Part shown: positions 60,937-64,000 of the stretch, in pieces
Layout: each line of letters begins with the position of its first letter
Position numbering within the stretch: position 1 is the stretch's first letter
Program-made: the position numbers and the translations under genes
The notes under the pieces: generated by a model
Databases searched by the model: none
What the model was told of the DNA's origin: nothing
Seen by the model: only the letters and a program-made list of their open reading frames with translations
NCBI GenBank assembly: GCA_018697195.1
Contig: CM031857.1
Location: 92,824,617-92,888,616 of the forward strand
Length of the DNA: 64,000 nt
Direction: 5' to 3'
Source: Certhia americana
Taxonomy: Eukaryota; Chordata; Aves; Passeriformes; Certhiidae

Positions 60937-63900
60937 ATAGCAGAGCACTTAATTACCACACTGAAGATACTGATACTAATATGCAACATATTAGACCTTG
61001 GAATCTCAAGAAAGCTCTGTTATCTGGACAGGAAGAATAAACTTCTGTGTAGTCAAGAGTCAGAAAACACTGTAGAAAAGGCATCTGTAACTGTAACTGT
61101 ATGGGACAAATGTAACTGAAAGGGACAAAATACAGACTCTCCTGTGCATGCCAGGTAGGCTATTTTCAGAATCTATATAACTAATTTCTTATAACATTTG
61201 AAAAACCTATTCATCAAAAGCTTTCAGTATGAAAAAATGAATTTACAATGCTCCAAAGCCTTTAATTGTTTAATTGGAATAGCCTACATTTCATTATTAC
61301 TGGCATTATATGCAAACTTTTTTTCTTTCTTGGAAGGCAAAGGGAAGTGGAATGATCTTCAAGGAGATAAGATCTGGTCTAGAAGGTACAACTTATATAA
61401 GACAAATTCTAGAATGTAAAAGTGATTTATAATGGGGTATTTGAATGTAAATAACTATGAAAACTTAAATAAGTTTCTTTTTCATTATGGAAGACAAACT
61501 GATTAGGTTTATTTAGAAGCAGTATTCTTTCACATTAAATATTACTTTAACTAATGGGGAGCCAAGAGATAGTCTGTACCATATGCTATTCAGAGTCCAC
61601 AGGCAGTATTATTCATCCATTCTGTGTGTATTACAGAACTTCTATGGATTTTAAGAGTCCTTCTTATATTTGTGATTCTAATTTATTTTTTAAAAGTGTA
61701 AACGTATCAGCTGTATCTCACTTATGTGGTCCACAATGACTATAACTAGACAAAAATAAAAAATATCAGCAAATTTTGACAAACATTAAAATCAATTCCT
61801 TATACTGTAAGTCGGTTGAACAGCCCTTGGCACTGTTTTAGTGTAAGCCAACTAATATACATCCAAAACATTTCTGTGAACAACTCAGCATTAACATGGA
61901 CCTGGAATGATTATCAGGAGGCAGTTTGGCAATTTTTAGGTGTGCTAAGTGTACTTGATTGACACATGAGTCATAGGGGGCCTCTGCTGTATAGTATTAA
62001 AAACTCAGAGGTGAGAGATCTTAAAAGAAAACAAAGTAGTCACTGCTACCGACAGAAGTGAAATTCAGATTTTGGTCACAGTTGACCATCCAAAATTTCA
62101 TTAAGAACAAGTAATTCTTCATGTAATACAGTGCATACAAGGAATGTGGTGGTGTGTTGATTTTTTTTTCTTCCAATCTGGCTACAGGGTGGATGACTAT
62201 TTGACAATTATTACTGTCAAAATAAAATAGAAATATTAAAGTAACTGATGACTGAAACCTCTTTGTCTTAATCTCATGAGATTTCTGTGATTTTAATTGA
62301 AGAGTACTAGAAGCTAGTGAAGTTACACAACTGTGAAAGCAAGATGTGAGGATTTAAGTTGCTTGGGTACATTTATGTTCCTAAAAAAAAAATATAGAAA
62401 TTAATGCAAGTATTGGACCACTGGTCTTCCACAAAGAAGATTTGTTGGGGTTTTTTCCCTGTATTTTGCTTCCAATGGCTCCAACAAGCTGCACACAATA
62501 CCTGGACATGGTCTTCAACTCCATTGATGTCCAAGAAATGAAATTTCCTGCTCCTGGAAATGAGTGTGGACAAAACTGCCAAAGGCTTGTCTTCCTTGCT
62601 TTACATCATCGTCTGACACCACTGGGCTTTACGTTTTCTCATGTGCTCTCGTGTGTCCCAAAGACAGAGCATGTATTCTTGGGTTTTTTCCCATTATATA
62701 AACACTGTTCCTGTGGTCTACAACACAATCCTTGCAGTACTTTAGTGAGTTTGAAAAGAACCTCCCACTTCTTAATAGCAAAAGATAACAATTGTATCAC
62801 AATTCAGAGGGCAAAGGAGGATGGAGGGATAAACCATACAGTGTAGGTATGGCTACTCTCTCTGTATGAGAGAACATTACTTGGCAGAGAACTGAGCCAC
62901 TCATTTCACTTAGCCTGGGGTCTGGGGACTAGAGCTCTGTTACTTGGTGACATGGACAGCTCAGCCAAAAGAACAAACATTCAAGATACTAGCCCTGGGA
63001 AACACAAAACATAGCACCTGATGGGCTGAGAGAAAGAGAAATCAGGAGCAGAGAAGTGAAGAAAAGATTCATAAAAATGGAAGAGATATGTTTATAACAG
63101 AGGGAAACTCTTACATTAGCCAAGGAAGAGGGAAACAGATTGCAATGTGGAGGCAGATGCACAATATAATTAAGGAAAGGAGTCACAGAAGGGAAGAGGG
63201 ATTATGAACTCCTGACTGAGCAGAGTATTTGTGTAAATTATTTTAAAGAATACTGATGAAACTGGGACAAGCAAATATATACAGCTATTTTACTGAAATA
63301 TGTAGATAATTCTTGTACTAGTTTAAGTAAAATCTTAGTTAAAGGTGGATTTGGGGGATCTTTGCATGTTTAGTGACTTTATGCATCTGCTGCCGCATGA
63401 TCCGTGATCTTACAAGTATGGGAACGGATGGGCTTAAGTTACTTGTAAATCATCCAATCAAAACTACTGTGATAATCTAGGGCAACTGTGCTGTGGAATC
63501 CTATTTATGTGAAAGGCTAAAAGACAAAGAGTACCACAATTTGTGCCAGCAAGTCCAATGGATCTGAGAGGTATGCAACCAAATGAGGCTTCAGAGCATA
63601 TAATCCAAAGCTAGAGGAAGCCTGAGAAATAGCATGAATACAGATCATAATTTATTAGGATTTGAAAAAAAAAAAGATTAGCTATCATTTGCTTTTGAAA
63701 GCTGAGTGTTTATTATGAAGTTTTACTATTTATTGCAATAAACTTGAAATACTGAAATGATTTGCAAAGTGCAAAGACAGTATCAACATCCATTATTTCC
63801 TGAATGAGGAAATGAAGATAGAAGAGATAAAATGATTTGAGATAGAGCCTTGTGATGTCAAATTCTCAAGATTACATGGACCTAATTTTAAGGTTCTGTG

Positions 63901-64000
63901 TAGACCAAATCTCACAGATTTAATAGAAATAAAGAAAATCTTGTAAGGCAACTCTCTACCTCATTGAGAATGCCATGCCTAGTAAACATATTTGCAATGA
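60937..64000. other. Unique non-coding DNA to the end of the window
   Basis: No gene, RNA gene or transposon is recognised. A 134-codon plus-strand frame at 62442-62846 has no recognised domain and no splice or promoter context. T and A runs of nine to thirteen bases occur, for example at 62161-62169 and 63666-63676. Confidence 0.55.

Noticed and set aside
62442..62846. 134-codon plus-strand open frame
   Set aside because: No recognised family, no conserved-looking motif, and no flanking gene structure.
1..64000. tRNA or other classic RNA genes
   Set aside because: I looked for the B-box-like word ggttcgaatcc and for paired acceptor stems and found none that held up.

Overview
The window looks like non-coding nuclear DNA from a bird, probably a songbird. 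It is AT-rich. It holds several CR1 LINE copies with the usual 3' octamer ends (ATTCTRTG type). It also holds two solo LTRs of avian ERVL-like type, a few eroded MIR/CORE-SINE-like fragments and many short simple repeats. The CR1 and LTR calls rest on recognised sequence. The songbird assignment is inference from the style of the LTRs. I found no host protein-coding exon, tRNA, rRNA, CpG-island promoter or CRISPR array that I can defend. The window is best read as a gene desert or the inside of a very large intron.

Layout. Bases 1-6016 are unique sequence with one MIR-like fragment near 4.2 kb. A minus-strand solo LTR lies at 6.0-6.7 kb. Unique sequence with two long but unrecognised minus-strand open frames and a MIR-like fragment covers 6.7-8.4 kb. 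Mostly unique DNA continues to 19 kb, with a MIR-like fragment at 16.0 kb. A plus-strand solo LTR of a second family lies at 19.1-19.6 kb. Unique DNA runs to 34 kb, with a TTTA array at 25.7 kb and a short minus-strand CR1 end at 27.4 kb. A pyrimidine-rich pentanucleotide array at 34.14-34.78 kb is interrupted by a 358-base assembly gap and followed by a plus-strand CR1 3' end. An internally deleted minus-strand CR1 and a second short minus-strand CR1 lie at 42.7-43.9 kb, between a T/G-only tract and an A/C-only tract. A TA array runs into a gap of exactly 100 N at 50.4 kb. Three plus-strand CR1 copies lie at 54.6-55.9, 59.5-59.8 and 60.0-60.9 kb. The rest is unique.

Nothing here works together as a pathway. 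The only protein-coding traces are dead CR1 reverse transcriptase fragments, broken by stops, frameshifts and deletions. The most informative structures are the modular pentamer array around the first gap, the CR1 copy that lost its reverse transcriptase core, and the recurring A/C-only (T/G-only) blocks. I did not find an undescribed biological system, and I state that as a negative result.
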